Source: Nemania diffusa
Lineage: Eukaryota > Ascomycota > Sordariomycetes > Xylariales > Xylariaceae
Length of the DNA stretch: 64,000 nucleotides
Direction of reading: 5' to 3'
NCBI GenBank assembly: GCA_038501195.1
Contig: JBBPUQ010000010.1
Location: 3,470,001 to 3,534,000, forward strand
The notes under the pieces were generated by a model, which saw nothing but the letters and a program-made list of their open reading frames with translations, did no database searches and had not been told where the DNA came from. Both the position numbers and the translations under genes were made by a program. This document shows positions 1-11,632 of the stretch, piece after piece (position 1 is the stretch's first letter; each line of letters opens with the position of its first letter).

Positions 1-2403
1 TTTTTCTTTTCTCGCGAGTGGAAGCTCATAGGCTCACGTTCATCCCTCCGCGATATAATCTCGAGTATTACTGATATTGACCCCTTTATTCTTGCCGGGG
101 GCGATTATAGTCAAGTTTGCGTAGCTAGGCGCATGTATTGGGCCTCAAAAAGGCACACGACCAGAGTTGAAGATGAGGCGTATTGTCTATTGGGTTTATT
201 CGACGTCAACCTGCCTTTGCTGTACGGTGAAGGCCACAAGGCGTTTAGGAGGTTGCAAGAGGAAATTTATAAGTCCTTCGACGATCCTTCAATATTTGCA
301 TGGCAGGAGAAAGTTGATTGGCAAGAGATGGCTCGGAAACTAGAGGGAGAACGACATTCTCGACTGACCTATCAAATTCGCGACGCCTTCGCCAAATCAC
401 CAAGGGACTTTGCGCACTGTGGTGCAATATTTCCTCCTCTTGGAGTTGAGCCTGCTGTCAACGACGCTGATTCAGAAGATGAGTCCGAGTGGGATAACAT
501 GTCAACAACAACTTCATCATCGCTTCAAACTTCAATAGATACGCCTACAGATTCGACTTTACACCACGTCATAGCCTTTCTTATTGACGACCCTGAAGTG
601 TCTCCACTATTCCAGGCCGCATTGAAAAGGCCAGGCGTTAGTGTCGACAAATTCCAACACAAGCTCGTTCACATCCTTAAGTCTCTCGCTGTCGAGTTAG
701 GCCAGGAAGCACAAGACTTTGAACAGCGGTCCTCTGCCATTTTTATTAGAAAAAAGCGCCGCGCTATTGGGTTAATGGTTACGGAAATGGTTACTGAGAG
801 AACCTTAAAGCCTATTGAGCTGGAGCAAGATCCCGTAAAAGATCAACCAGGCGAGCTTGACGCAAACGAAGATTATATTACGGACCAAGATCAAGAAAGT
901 TCAGAAGAAGATGAGAATGATAACCAACTCGAGGATCCTGAGGAAGTGGATGTTCAGTTGTTCTCCATCGCTACTTTTATCCGTTCCAGCAAAGCTTTCG
1001 AGCAGATGATTCAAAGACTACACAATCTTGCATACCCTTCATTTCGCTCTCGAGCAACGGAATGCATTGAAAATTTACTCAAAACAAAAACTCACGAATC
1101 CATTAATGTCCAGCACGCGATGGGGTCTAAAATGCGTCTGGTTGTCTCAGAGCTCTACTACTCAAAACCTAAGAACCTGTTTATTGACGACCATGACAAT
1201 TTATCACAACTCGAGCGGCTTCAATTAAAGTTAGAATTACTAACGGGGCAAAAATGGAATTGGTGGCCATTGGGGCAACCTAGGCTAGAACTCGGTCATG
1301 GAGAGTCAAGGCTCGGATGGATCTGCGTAAGTGTCCTAACCTCTACTGTCACGGATTGTGAATAGATGGCTAACTAGATATCGTATCTTTTGTAGTCATG
1401 TGGAGATCCTCGATGGGAAACTGTCCCAATAGAATTTGCTTTGCGTCTGTCTTCACTTATCAAGAAGTTTCCTGTCGCTAACAGTTCCCCCTTCCCCGCG
1501 CCCCCACCTCACACATTCAATCCGGCTCGTGGCACGACGTCAATTGTGAAGCCTTCAACTTCAACACCAGGTAGCTCTCCCAACGCCCCCGGCCGCGGAC
1601 CGACCGGAGGGGTTGCAAACACAAACACTTCTCTGCCTTCGCCTGTAGGCCAAAATAGTCAACAGCCATCAGGCCATCAAGCGAGGTTCATTTTCCTCGT
1701 AGCCAAGTTCGGACGATGTACACTAGACGATATCCCATCACTACAGCTGGACACAGCAGGTTTTGCTTCGGAGCTTCGCTCGACTTACTTGCGGCGCAAA
1801 GGCTTCTGGTCCTCATGGCTGTCTCCATATGAATTTTCGCACTGCGACTTTGCCAAGGTAAGCTACCACGACTACATAGTGACGGGGCCCTCACAAGTCA
1901 ACATAGCTGATAATGATCTCGAATAGTTTGAGAAATATCGCCCCAACGCCTACGCATACCGTGGGTATGGCCTCCCAGACCTAACGCTCAATCATTACTT
2001 CTATTCGCCAACCAAATTAGAGCCACCAATCTCGCCGGAAGAATTCAAGGACATATACCAGTACGTCGCCCGACGAGAACGACCTCAATGGGCCTCCCTA
2101 CCTTTGCACAATGCAGGCTACGAATATCTCGCAGTAGACACAGTCAGCCGCATCCCGCAGCGGTTTTTGAACTTGAACAAACATGAGAACATTCGGGAGT
2201 ACTTCTGGGGAATCTATGTTCGCGAACGACGGTCGGCTTTCATGACGAGCTTGTACATCGTCCTTAGCCTGGCGCCTTTCATTGGTTTTTGTTTCCTCTA
2301 TAAGTTCGGCATCATCACGGGTGACATCCAAAACGCCACGACACCGCTAGCTCTGTCCCTCACAACGCTTGGCTTGTTTCTCGGCTCGATGATTAAGCAG
2401 TAG
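1..2403 (+). CDS. HET-domain (heterokaryon incompatibility) protein, 3' part
   Basis: The gene is open at the left edge; the frame is already coding at base 1. Exons: <1-1326, 1396-1857, 1927-2403; both introns are 69 bp. The first residues match the end of a HET domain (FFSREWKLIGSR, then WASKRHTTRVEDEAYCLLG and LPLLYGEGHKAFRRLQEEI), the signature of fungal vegetative-incompatibility proteins. Next come a Ser/Thr-rich linker, a very acidic stretch near bases 880-950, and a Pro/Ser-rich stretch near 1480-1660. The C-terminal third (FEKYRPNAYAYRG, then YFWGIYVRERRSAF) is the trailing domain common in HET proteins and ends in two hydrophobic helices, so membrane attachment is likely. HET proteins trigger cell death on fusion of incompatible strains. 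The domain call is firm; partners and allelic class are unknown because the N-terminus lies outside the window. Confidence 0.88.
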
Positions 2404-3619
2404 CGTTGAACCGCATCCATTTTGACAAGGCGGGTGAACATGCACCAAGGAGTTAGGGGGGGTTGTTGAATAGGCTTAGTCTAGTACATCTGCGATTAAC
2501 GTTTTTTTAGTTATCCCCACACGCCCCTCTGGGGACAGCCTTGGTTAGATTGTTAGACGTGCTCGAGATGAAATTCTACAATTTTCTTTAGAATATTTGA
2601 AGCTAAAACCCCTTTATAAGTGCTATTGTGACCAACGTCAAGTCTCTTAAGTGCGGTGTGTGCTTAGCACTCATTCCTTTTTACTATCCAGGAATTTTGT
2701 CGAGTCTTATATGCCAGTCAGATATCAGACTTCTAATCCAAAGCCAATAGTGACCAACCAAGCCTCTGGGTCACCTATTGAATAATCGCTTGAAGAGTTC
2801 TGTGTACCGAGTATTAGATTTAAATAACACTAAGAGTAGTTAAGAATACAATGCCAGGAACGAGCCTATATTGTAGTTTTTCACGTAGCCTGAGAACTCG
2901 CGATGCTTGCTTTAATAAACTGACCCAGTTGTATCTGCTCTCGCATATTATTGAAGCGGATCGTATAAAACACTTCACCGGGCCCTAGAGGCTTGGCCAC
3001 AATTACAAAACCATATATATAGGGTTTCATTCTAATCTCCAGTAAAATCAATCAATTCCTAGCAGGGAAGAAGTGGCTAAGCTGGCCTAGGTCCTCGCAC
3101 TGGCAAGCAAACTAGCTAGACTTATGTAAAAGAAAGATCAACGAGATTAAGCACCCCTGAATAAATTGATTCCCATATACGGCTTGATCGCATACTCTGT
3201 TATAGTATTATGGTCTCCTCGTTAACTATTGTTAGAGTATTTCTCCAGAGTGAAGATAATGCTTTACCATGGAGTCATTTCCCAAACTTGAGGAGGACTC
3301 CTCTTCACAATTAGGAAATCAGTTTACGAATAATTATTTATGTTTGTACTAATCATTATACACAAAAGCGCAAAGACTATATGCATACTTTAAACAAAAT
3401 AGCCACGCCTAGTATAATCATGTAACAGTGAAAATTTTTGAGAAGTACGCTTCATGCGGTAACCATGACCCAACCTTAAATGCTCAGCGTAGAAATCAGT
3501 AGACATACCGCGCCACACTAGTTTTCGCAGGGGTTACTAGATGGTAGGCGTACTTTACATAGCGGTGCCTCTATCTAGCTTTCCGCTTTTTTTATTTTCA
3601 CCTCCCTTTAATTTAATAT
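2404..3619. other. Intergenic, no gene seen
   Basis: About 1.2 kb between the convergent HET and kinase genes. It is AT-rich with stops in all frames and no recognisable protein match or repeat. Confidence 0.5.
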
Positions 3620-6469
3620 TTAGATTCCTCGACCTGGAGTTCTCCTCCTCTGGCTTCCTGTTCCTGGGGTCCTCCTCCTCTGGTTTTCAGATTGGCTTAT
3701 TCTTTGGATTCTTGACCGGGGCGCCATTAGGCTTCCAGTAGTAGGATTACTCCGACGCTGGCCTTCCCACAATCCAGCTCGTGCGCCCAATGCGGGCTGT
3801 CGGGGCGCATTGCTGGCTTGTGTTTGTGCTTCGGCTTGCGCTTGAGCTGCGGCTTGAGCTTGAGCTGTAGCTTGTGCTTGTGCCTGAGCCTCTGCTTGAG
3901 CTTGAGCTGCAGCTTGGGTCTGTGCCTGTGCCTGTGCCTGTGCCTGTGCTTGATATTGCGCTTGGGCTTGTGCTTGGGCTTGTGCTTGTGCCTCAGCCTG
4001 AGCTCTTGCCTGTGCCTGTGCTTGGTATTGCGCTTGAGCTTGAGCTGCAGCCTGCGCTTGAGCTTGAGCCTGAGCTTGTGCCCGCGCCTGTGCTTCAGCT
4101 TGTGCTTGTGCTTGGAGTATTGCATTCCCCTGGGCTATTTAAACTTCCAGTTAGAGACACCATGCTACCCAAACGCAAACACTCACAAAACTTGGAAGAT
4201 AGGCTCAAAGGTAGACTTCATAAATAGGAGACAAAAGACGTACGCGGAAACTGGGACACTGGTAATTGGTTTATCGGCCCGGTGCCGATGACCTCTCTAA
4301 CAACGCGCTGCATCCTCTTGTCCACAAATACGTCCGGGGGAGGCTCGTAGAGAATCTTCTGCATCCACTGCTCAAGTTCCTGCTGTGTACCGTCACACGT
4401 ACCCTTCCTTTCTATCATGGACGTGATCCATTCATCGAGCTCGTGCAACTTTGGCCTCTCGGCCGGGTAATGGGCTTGGAGTCGCTGGGTGAGAGCTATG
4501 ATGTCACGATCCACGTGTGCGTAGTACTCCTGCTCCAAGTGTCCGGCATAAGTGAAGTATTGCGATTTGCCGTTTGGTGGCAGACGGTAACTGGTCGTTG
4601 GCAAAGGGGGCCAGGCCGGGTGGCAAAGTGTGATGAGGCATTCCATTAACTATCTCCTCGTTAACGGGTGGTTTCAACTTGAAAGATACTGAGACCGGAT
4701 TTGGATAGAAACATATATAAATCTAACACTGACTTGGCCCATTGCAAATAAGTTTGTGTGGCCCCCATAATTACCTGCGACGGGTTCATTTTGAACCAAG
4801 CCCTGGTCTCGGGGTATATAATCCCAATCTACGCTGAATTGCTCCTGTTGGATAGTTAGCCGCGCTTATTTCCTAGCAGTAAGATATACGAACTTACGGG
4901 GGCTAAGAAGTAATGTTTGCCAAGTTTCCGCAACGATTCATAATAACTACACATTTATAATTAGACCATCTCTGAGTTCCGAAGCTAGGAGAGCTGAGAC
5001 GCACCGATCTGATTGTCCACTCCTGACTTCAGTAGTTAACCCGAAATCCCCAAGCTGTTAAAGTTAGACTCACTTCTATTTTCAGTTTAAAGATTGAAAT
5101 ATTTACTTTGAGTAGGGGGGTTAAATTATGTTCCTCGCTGCCCCCTAAAACGTCTCCGACAAAAACTTTCAGGACATGTCAATGATGTCTATCAATATTG
5201 TAACACAGTGTACAACCTACTATTCCTGGGGTCGAAATCAAAATGGACTATACGTCTCGGGAGATCCTTGTATCGCTCAGGTACTGTTTCCTTAATTGGG
5301 AACGGACGGTTCTGGTTTTCTTCCAGAGCCAAGGGAGGGTAGCTAAGCCCGATGCACATTCTGAGAACTGATTATTGTCTTAGTGTCAACTCTATCGTCT
5401 TTCTAGTCTACGAAAAAAGAGTAGGTAGTTAATAAAGCTTAGAGCGGAACTTACAACATAAACAGAATCGCCAGAGAATCGCATTGGGAAATCTTTCGTT
5501 GCGTTTGCGGACTGCAGCAATCAGGAGCGACAGATCCCCATTCTCGAGCATCTCCGTAACGAAAGTATTCACCATACTATAATCCTCATCATCGCCCATT
5601 TTGACGTCACCTTGCTCGTCAACACCATCACCCTGTTCATAATCCAAATCTAAATCAGTGGGGTTTTTATCGGCGTTGTCGAAACCCTCGCCATTTATGA
5701 ATTCAATCTGTGTGAAATGCTCAGCCCCTAGAAATACCTGTTGTCGCTGTTAGTTTCTAGCCCCTTGGCTACGATCGCGTAGTTATTCGATAAAAATGAA
5801 AGGAATGCAACCTGCCCGTACTGTTTAAGATAAGAGGTGGTTAGTATATGATTTACTCTGCGCATACTTTGGAAATAATATCGGAGAAGACAAGCTCACA
5901 AGACTGTGTTTCCCTCCTCAGAATTCTCCTGTTTTCACTAAACAACATTTTCACCACTACGGACTTTAGCTTAAACCCATATACATCGATCACATCAAAC
6001 GCCGCGGCGAGTCCGTTACCACCCCACCCCAAGCATTTTCTGTATCTGAAATCGGGTTGATTTTTCCCAAAGTGTTCCTTCAACGCCTTTAGCTGTCTAA
6101 ATGCCTTCAAATTACTAGGGCGTACGAATCTTTCATCGTTATCATATTGGTCGATCTCTTCTCTTTCTTCTCTCCGTATATAAGGGAGCGCTTGTTGGGG
6201 TATGCCGGGCATAACGATTACGGGCGAGGGACCGGAACGAGGCAACGGTGGCAGGAAAAAGTCGCGTTTTATCCCTGTCCGATAAAACCAGAAGTCATCG
6301 AACGCCTGTATACGGGCCGTCGCCCTCGCCTATAGCGTCTTGTGTTAGTAGATTTGCTGGCCGGGGCGTGATGCTCCTGACCTGGGCGCGAGGCTAAATT
6401 CTTAAGATCAGCAAAGGATTAGCAAAAGCGCAAGTAACTCTATGATCTACTTACGTTGTTGAAAGCCAT
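3620..6469 (-). CDS. Fungal protein-kinase-like protein with Gln-Ala repeat tail
   Basis: Ten exons (minus strand): 6469-6455, 6329-5868, 5737-5455, 5367-5221, 5165-5107, 5054-5005, 4946-4898, 4844-4734, 4649-4244, 4134-3620; 2097 nt, 698 aa. Kinase motifs lie in order: glycine loop GWGGNG (about residue 106), VVVK lysine (about 132), catalytic loop HFDFDPRN in place of HRDxKxxN (catalytic Asp kept, Lys replaced by Asp), GDFGL, and APEQF. Introns use TACTAAC/CTAAC branch sites. The 3' exon (residues about 528-698) is almost pure QA dipeptide for about 110 residues, then a basic Arg-rich end with two QRRRTPG repeats. It belongs to a family of divergent fungal kinase-like proteins; substrate unknown and activity uncertain because of the altered catalytic loop. 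The 130-bp intron 5867-5738 could alternatively contain one more 48-nt exon. The first 15-nt exon rests on splice consensus alone. Confidence 0.75.
3800..4125 (-). repeat. Gln-Ala coding microsatellite-like tract
   Basis: Degenerate 6-bp repeat (CAR GCN on the minus strand) of about 108 codons with no stop in the coding frame, interrupted only by Glu, Arg, Thr, Tyr and extra Ala codons. It lies in the last exon of the kinase-like gene. Third positions vary, so this is not one recent slippage expansion. Confidence 0.85.
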
Positions 6470-7416
6470 GGTATAGTACGAGGGGTCGAAGTAGAAACTC
6501 GGTATAGAGGTAGTGAACTATAGACTAAATCGAGAAGCTGTGTATGGATTTCTTGATTATTCTAAATACGACCGTACGAACCAAATATACAACTTTGGCT
6601 ATATGAAGACAACTTAATTTTGACCATACCAGGTTGTATCGCTCTCTAAAGGCGAGCGGACAAAGGAAAATTTAAGCACTTGGTGAATCCATTGTACAGT
6701 GAAGTAGTCGAGACAAACGTTGGCACACAATGACCCGCATCCGGATAGTACTCGAGATCTTCCATGAAGGAACTGTGAATATCTAACAACCCTTACGCAA
6801 AGAATACCGTATATACCTACTTCTTATGCTTGTATTAGAGGATTCAAGGATATAGCTAAGCTTGGTGTAGCAGTACATTAGTTAATTAGAATTCTTATTT
6901 ACTGTTCTGTTTCCTTTGAAGACCTATAAGCGAAGTTTTGTGACAATTACTCATTCATTGATGATCACTCAGGAGACCGGTTGCTATACGATCCGGGGAT
7001 TCGCTCACGGGTATAGATCAGAGAAACACTTCTTCAAGGTGCAACTGTATAGAAAATGTAAATAAATTGCGGATAGGATTGCCCATCAAGAAGATTCAAT
7101 GTTGAATTGGCGTTCAATTAGAACGATAAAGCTACCTAGGTACACACTTATGCACTTAAACGTAGTGTCAACAGCAGCTCTAACACCCCACACCCGCAAT
7201 AAAGCCCCACCAAAATTTCGATTTTCAGGGTCCATCACATACAGAATAGGTACTCTATCTAATCAATCAACCACCGTCGCCTATCTACACATCATTAAAC
7301 ACCCCAACCACGCACCAAGAAGTCTCCAAACGCCTTCAACCGCAATCCAAAAACCCCTAAACCTCAATCCCCGCACACGGAATACCTCAAGTCCACCCCC
7401 GAAGCCAGACCCCGCC
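6470..7416. other. Intergenic, upstream of two divergent genes
   Basis: Shared 5' region of the kinase-like gene (-) and Alb1 (+). CA-rich and CT-poor just before the Alb1 start. No further gene or repeat recognised. Confidence 0.5.
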
Positions 7417-7918
7417 ATGCCCTCCGTCAAGAACCCCAACGGCCCCTCCAAGAACCGCCTCGCGGCCCGCACCGCGACGGCGCGCAAGCACTCGGCGAAG
7501 CAGGTGGCGCGCAAGACGCAGATCGAGCACCACAAGATCAGCAAGGCGGATGCGCGGCGCGGCGCGTGCGCCGGCCTCTTGCCCACGAGCGGGCCTAACG
7601 CTGCCGTCAGCGGCAAGAAGGCGCGCAAGCTGGAGCGCAAGATGGGGTATGCGCTCAAGAGGCGGATGGAGGCTGAGGGCGAGGTGGTGATGAAGGGTAT
7701 GTTTCCCCTTTCCTCCTCTTTCTCTTCCTTCTGTATGGGCGGGTTGGCTGTGCTCGAGTCCAGACAAAGGATTGGGAAGGCAGCGTGAGATGATTGATTG
7801 TTAACATTTTGCAGATGTATCGGACAACACGGACGCCAAGTCGAAGACGCAGCAGAAGAAGGCGGAGAAGGGAGTTGGTGCGGAAGACATGGCTGTCGAT
7901 ATGGATGGTATCTCATGA
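7417..7918 (+). CDS. ALB1: Ribosome biogenesis protein Alb1
   Basis: Two exons, 7417-7696 and 7815-7918, with a 118-bp intron; 127 aa. The start MPSVKNPNGPSKNRLAAR and the later KKARKLERKMGYALKRRMEAEGE are typical of Alb1, a small, very basic nuclear protein that accompanies the Arx1 export factor on pre-60S particles. The second exon supplies the Lys/Gln-rich acidic-ended tail (SDNTDAKSKTQQKKAEK). I chose ATG 7417 although the frame is open upstream, because it begins the conserved N-terminus. GC content rises sharply over the exons. Identification comes from the family pattern; function is inferred from homology. Confidence 0.8.
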
Positions 7919-8896
7919 GTGGATGGTGAGGAATGCGAGGGTACGAAAGTCGAGAAGATGACAATATCCGAGCGCCGACGAGGCCAGTGAGATGGTGTTA
8001 TAGTCTCCCGGAGCCACACCGCTGCTTCCGGGTCGGTTTATCATGATGGCGCAGCTTTGATATTGCCTGTGCTGCTTGGCGGAGTATATAACGGCACATC
8101 GAAGCAGCTAACGGATCGACATTGGATTCTGTGATAGTTGCCATTTTTCATAGCGTCACCACGGCAGCTAGACTTGCTGTGCTGGGCGCGTTCCATAAGG
8201 CAAGGCTGCTTGAGTATGGAACGAGGACCACGAATTCGACGGCATAAATTCCCGGGCACAGAGAAATTCGTGTTCATTTGGGTAGTCGATTTATTCTAGT
8301 ATATTGCTAGCTATAGTCAGAACGATCGTGATCGATTGGGAGACTCGCCCTATATAATAAAATGCAAGCAATGGCCTCCATTCGCGCGTCCTCTAAAAAC
8401 TGCCCATGAGCTGTGTATCGTTCCCATAAACCGCTGCCTCGACCCCGGAAAAATATCATGGTTAAAATAGACGAGGGTATCGTGATGCATCGCATAACCA
8501 ACTCCGAATGCTTCGTGAAATGCTCTCGCTCCAATACGTGATGCGCCCCGGAAAATCATGGGATCCGACACCTTTCCCATGTATAATGATTCTCCATGGA
8601 ATTATACTCAAAAACTCGTGGGTTCGTTAGTTTGCAGAGGAGCTGACATCTGTTACGAAATCTCCTCTGCGTGCCGACATAGCTGCAAACCCTACCATCA
8701 TTGAATAGTGTATGCTGGTGGAAAGTATTTAGTGGCGCTTATACATGTAATGCAGTATATGATTCCACGTTGAGTGGCGGCGGCACACATAGTTGCACAA
8801 CCAGTTTCTGGACGACCTGCCTCATGCACACTAGTGCATGGTTGTATATTTGTGCGGCGTTCCGGCTCGTCGGCATATATTCCAAGCATGCCCAGC
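7919..8896. other. Intergenic between convergent genes, no gene seen
   Basis: Region between the Alb1 and GT15 stop codons. Short open frames near 8307-8580 (-) carry no recognisable domain and no splice partners, so I do not call them. Confidence 0.45.
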
Positions 8897-10417
8897 TCAG
8901 TAGATCCATTCGAGAAACCACGTGGACCAGGGACGACTCATGGTGTTAGGCGCCCTCAACCTATTATGACAATAACTGCCCGTGTTGCGGGTCTTGCGGC
9001 CATCACATTCGCATCGGCAACCCACGCCATCCTTGATCTCGGGTGCCCAAGTCTCGTTAACCAGATTTAGCGTCTTCGACTCCGGCAACTGCCCTCCAGG
9101 CGCGTTAGCCGGGCATTGGTAGAAATAATCGTGCCTATAGCCAATGTCGGCAAAGTGGTGAATCTGATGCGGTTCGGCCAACATGTTTACAGCAAGAGTA
9201 TGGACAGGAGCATCTCCCCACTGTATTGATAATCATCGTTAGCCATTTTCTCAACCATAAAGTTTTTGACATATCGAGGCATCAGAAATAACACCAACGG
9301 TGGTGTTTCGGAATCACTAATATCTGGATGCGCCTGGGAGTTTGCGAGAGTCATACCCTTTCGTAATAGAAACCTCCGTCTTTCTCCAGCTTTTGAAACA
9401 GAGATTGATATCTCTCGCCGCGAAAGAAATCAAGATCCGCAATTTCAAAGTTGCTCCAATAGTGGCAAGTATTCCACCCGTCCCCGTGTCGGTCCCGATG
9501 AGAGAACCAGCTCATGTGGTTGCGAAACGGCCAAGGAATCCAAGACGGAGAGACACCAGTCTTCCAGAGGGAAGTCGAAGGGATATTCTCAGACTCCTTC
9601 CAGTCTGACACTTTTCGAAAGAGACTTGGGCAAGTCCGCTTCTCCTCATGGAGTGCTATAGTGTAGCCGTAAACCTTCTTGTGGCGGGCCATTTCGCGGA
9701 AAGGGTCGTAAGTAATAGAACAGGAGAAGTCGACGTCGGGTTCCAACCGCCAATACCACTTATATTTCTTGAGCGCTTCGACTTGGTAAAAGTACCTGTC
9801 ATTGTAAGACATGAGCATTGGGTTCATAACACATCATCGAGGAGAAGGGGGGGGGGGGGGGGGGAGGGAGGGGAGGAGACCTACCCTGAAAAAAAGCGAC
9901 ACATGTGATGATATGTCTCCTTGCCGCCATACAAGATGCCGTTTTCTCCTTGGCTTTTTATACTTGCTTTGGCGTCGTCCTGATTCATCCACTCGGGGAA
10001 GAGCCACTCCTTCTTAGGCACGTTCTCGAAGAATGTTTCGGCGCTCGTGGTGGCGTTGAGGGTCTGGATGAATACCTCGCTCCAGGGCTCGTCGTTTAGG
10101 AAGACGATGGGGTATTTAAACCACTGATTGAAGTGGCGCTCGAGGCTCTCGACAGAGCGGCGGGCTTCCTCGACCTCCTCGTTGCGCGCCAGCATGACAA
10201 TGGCGGCATTCTCACGGGGGGCACCCACATCGGGTTCTTGGCACGTGCTGTAGAAAGGGGTATCGAGTTCGCGACTGGGGACGGGGACGCGGAACCAGAA
10301 GGCGTGGGAGACAACTTCGATGAGGGTGGCGATGAGCACGACCCAGAGATAGGGCGACTTGTGCAGGCCTCGTCTGCGCACGCGTTGTAGGCGCTGTAAA
10401 AGTCGGTGGTGTAGCAT
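8897..10417 (-). CDS. Glycosyltransferase family 15 alpha-1,2-mannosyltransferase (KTR/MNT1-like)
   Basis: Three exons: 10417-9885, 9795-9357, 9220-8897; 1296 nt, 431 aa. Type II Golgi topology: short basic cytosolic end, then one membrane anchor (LWVVLIATLIEVVSHAFWF, about residues 24-42). The catalytic region has family landmarks: ENAAIVMLARNEE, HMCRFFSGYFY, and YWRLEPDVDFSC with the conserved Glu, followed by DPFREMARHKKVYGYTIALHE and HFADIGYRHDYFYQCP. Members add alpha-1,2-mannose from GDP-mannose to O- and N-glycans. Length fits the family (about 400-450 aa). Intron 1 contains an 18-base C run on the sense strand. The gene is divergent from a GT32 gene 1.2 kb away. The exact donor linkage is inferred from the family. 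Confidence 0.9.
9847..9864. repeat. Homopolymer of 18 G (C on the coding strand) inside a GT15 intron
   Basis: Eighteen consecutive G on the plus strand, within intron 9884-9796 of the minus-strand GT15 gene, where it reads as a poly-C tract about 30 nt inside the donor. Confidence 0.95.
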
Positions 10418-11632
10418 TGGTGATTCGTGATTCTGGGCCGGAGCGTCTCTGGTGAATGGCGCTCGCGTGACAGTGAGACAGGACTTATAGATTGGATACC
10501 ATGATGTATGTACGACGTGTGTGTTCAGAGCATCGCGCGCGCCGTTGGTTGTTAATTGCAGACTGTTCAGGCTACAATGGGTCGGTCAAGGAGGTTATGG
10601 ACACTCGAGGTGGCCGGTGTTGGATTTTCGTAGGCTACTGCATGTTGGTTTTCTTCATCGCGAAATAGGTAAGCAAAGTCAATTCCGGGGGAGTCTCTAC
10701 TGCGATGCCGGGGAACCCCTGTAATCTTTCCGCTATAGAGCGATAGGCGCTCTAAGTCAGGCTCCTGCTGGGTGCTAGGGGGGGAGTAGTCAGTCCGAAG
10801 GAGGATTTTGCAGCCCCTGACTGATACCGAGTATCTACCCTAGGTATCTAATTCCTTGCACCCGGAATGCCAGTTAAACCAATTAAGATTTTGTCTGGCC
10901 ATGACAAAAATAAAGAGAGTTTATACGCAGTATGTTACTACAACAACAAGGTAAATATGCTTGTTTTTATCTTTCATTTGGTTGGTTACCATGCGTCTCG
11001 TTACAATTTTACATATTTTATAAGCTTTAGATTGCAGAATGGTTATCTTACCTGCTACCGGCCAAGGGGCATAAGCAGAGGCGGCCATAATTAATAAAGT
11101 GGGGCGCGCAGCAGTACCGCGCCTCCAGTATGCACGGTGGCAGTGCTCAGTGCTACACACCTAAATAGATGACGTTGGTTGCAGCTACAAAGGTGGGTCT
11201 TCGCAAGATCGTCAATGTTGCTGCTTTCCCATCTTTTTTTTCCTTCCCTTTATTTACGGCTAGTCATTATTGTGGCTCGTGAGACCCAGCAAGCCTTGAC
11301 ATCTGATACTTCAACCGGCGGTGTATCGGCCATGTCATAACGACACACGCCATGCCATTTCAGAGGACTATTTTGCAGTCCTCGGCCACTCCTTAACCTA
11401 CCTCCCTGCCTGTACTATTCCAGCCATTGGCCGATACAACATCGTGGAATACGTCGCGGGTACGAACTACCACCATCGACGCCAGCCAACGAATTAGCAA
11501 TTCTCTTTTTATCTTCGATTATCCTCGACAGTCTACCATGCAATCACGAATCAATTGTGTCACCGCGAACAAAGGAAAGAAAGAAAACCGCCGAGAACTG
11601 GGTGGGCGGCCACATCTCGCTCACTCGAGAGC
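10418..11632. other. Intergenic shared 5' region of GT15 and GT32 genes
   Basis: 1.2 kb between two divergent starts. No coding segment recognised; several poly-T/CT stretches precede the GT32 gene. Confidence 0.5.

Noticed and set aside
3727..4125. Lys/His/Arg-rich minus-strand open frame
   Set aside because: It is the wrong frame of the Gln-Ala coding exon; the QA frame is reached by a phase-matched intron and continues to a stop at 3620.
4650..5430. Kinase-like gene as a pseudogene because the catalytic region seemed to be missing
   Set aside because: The region resolves into six short introns and five exons carrying HFD, DFG and APE motifs in frame.
7281..7964. 227-codon minus-strand frame
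   Set aside because: Antisense shadow of the GC-rich Alb1 exons; the plus strand carries the conserved protein.
8307..8580. Overlapping minus-strand frames between Alb1 and GT15
   Set aside because: No recognised domain, and two overlapping frames of similar length point to chance.
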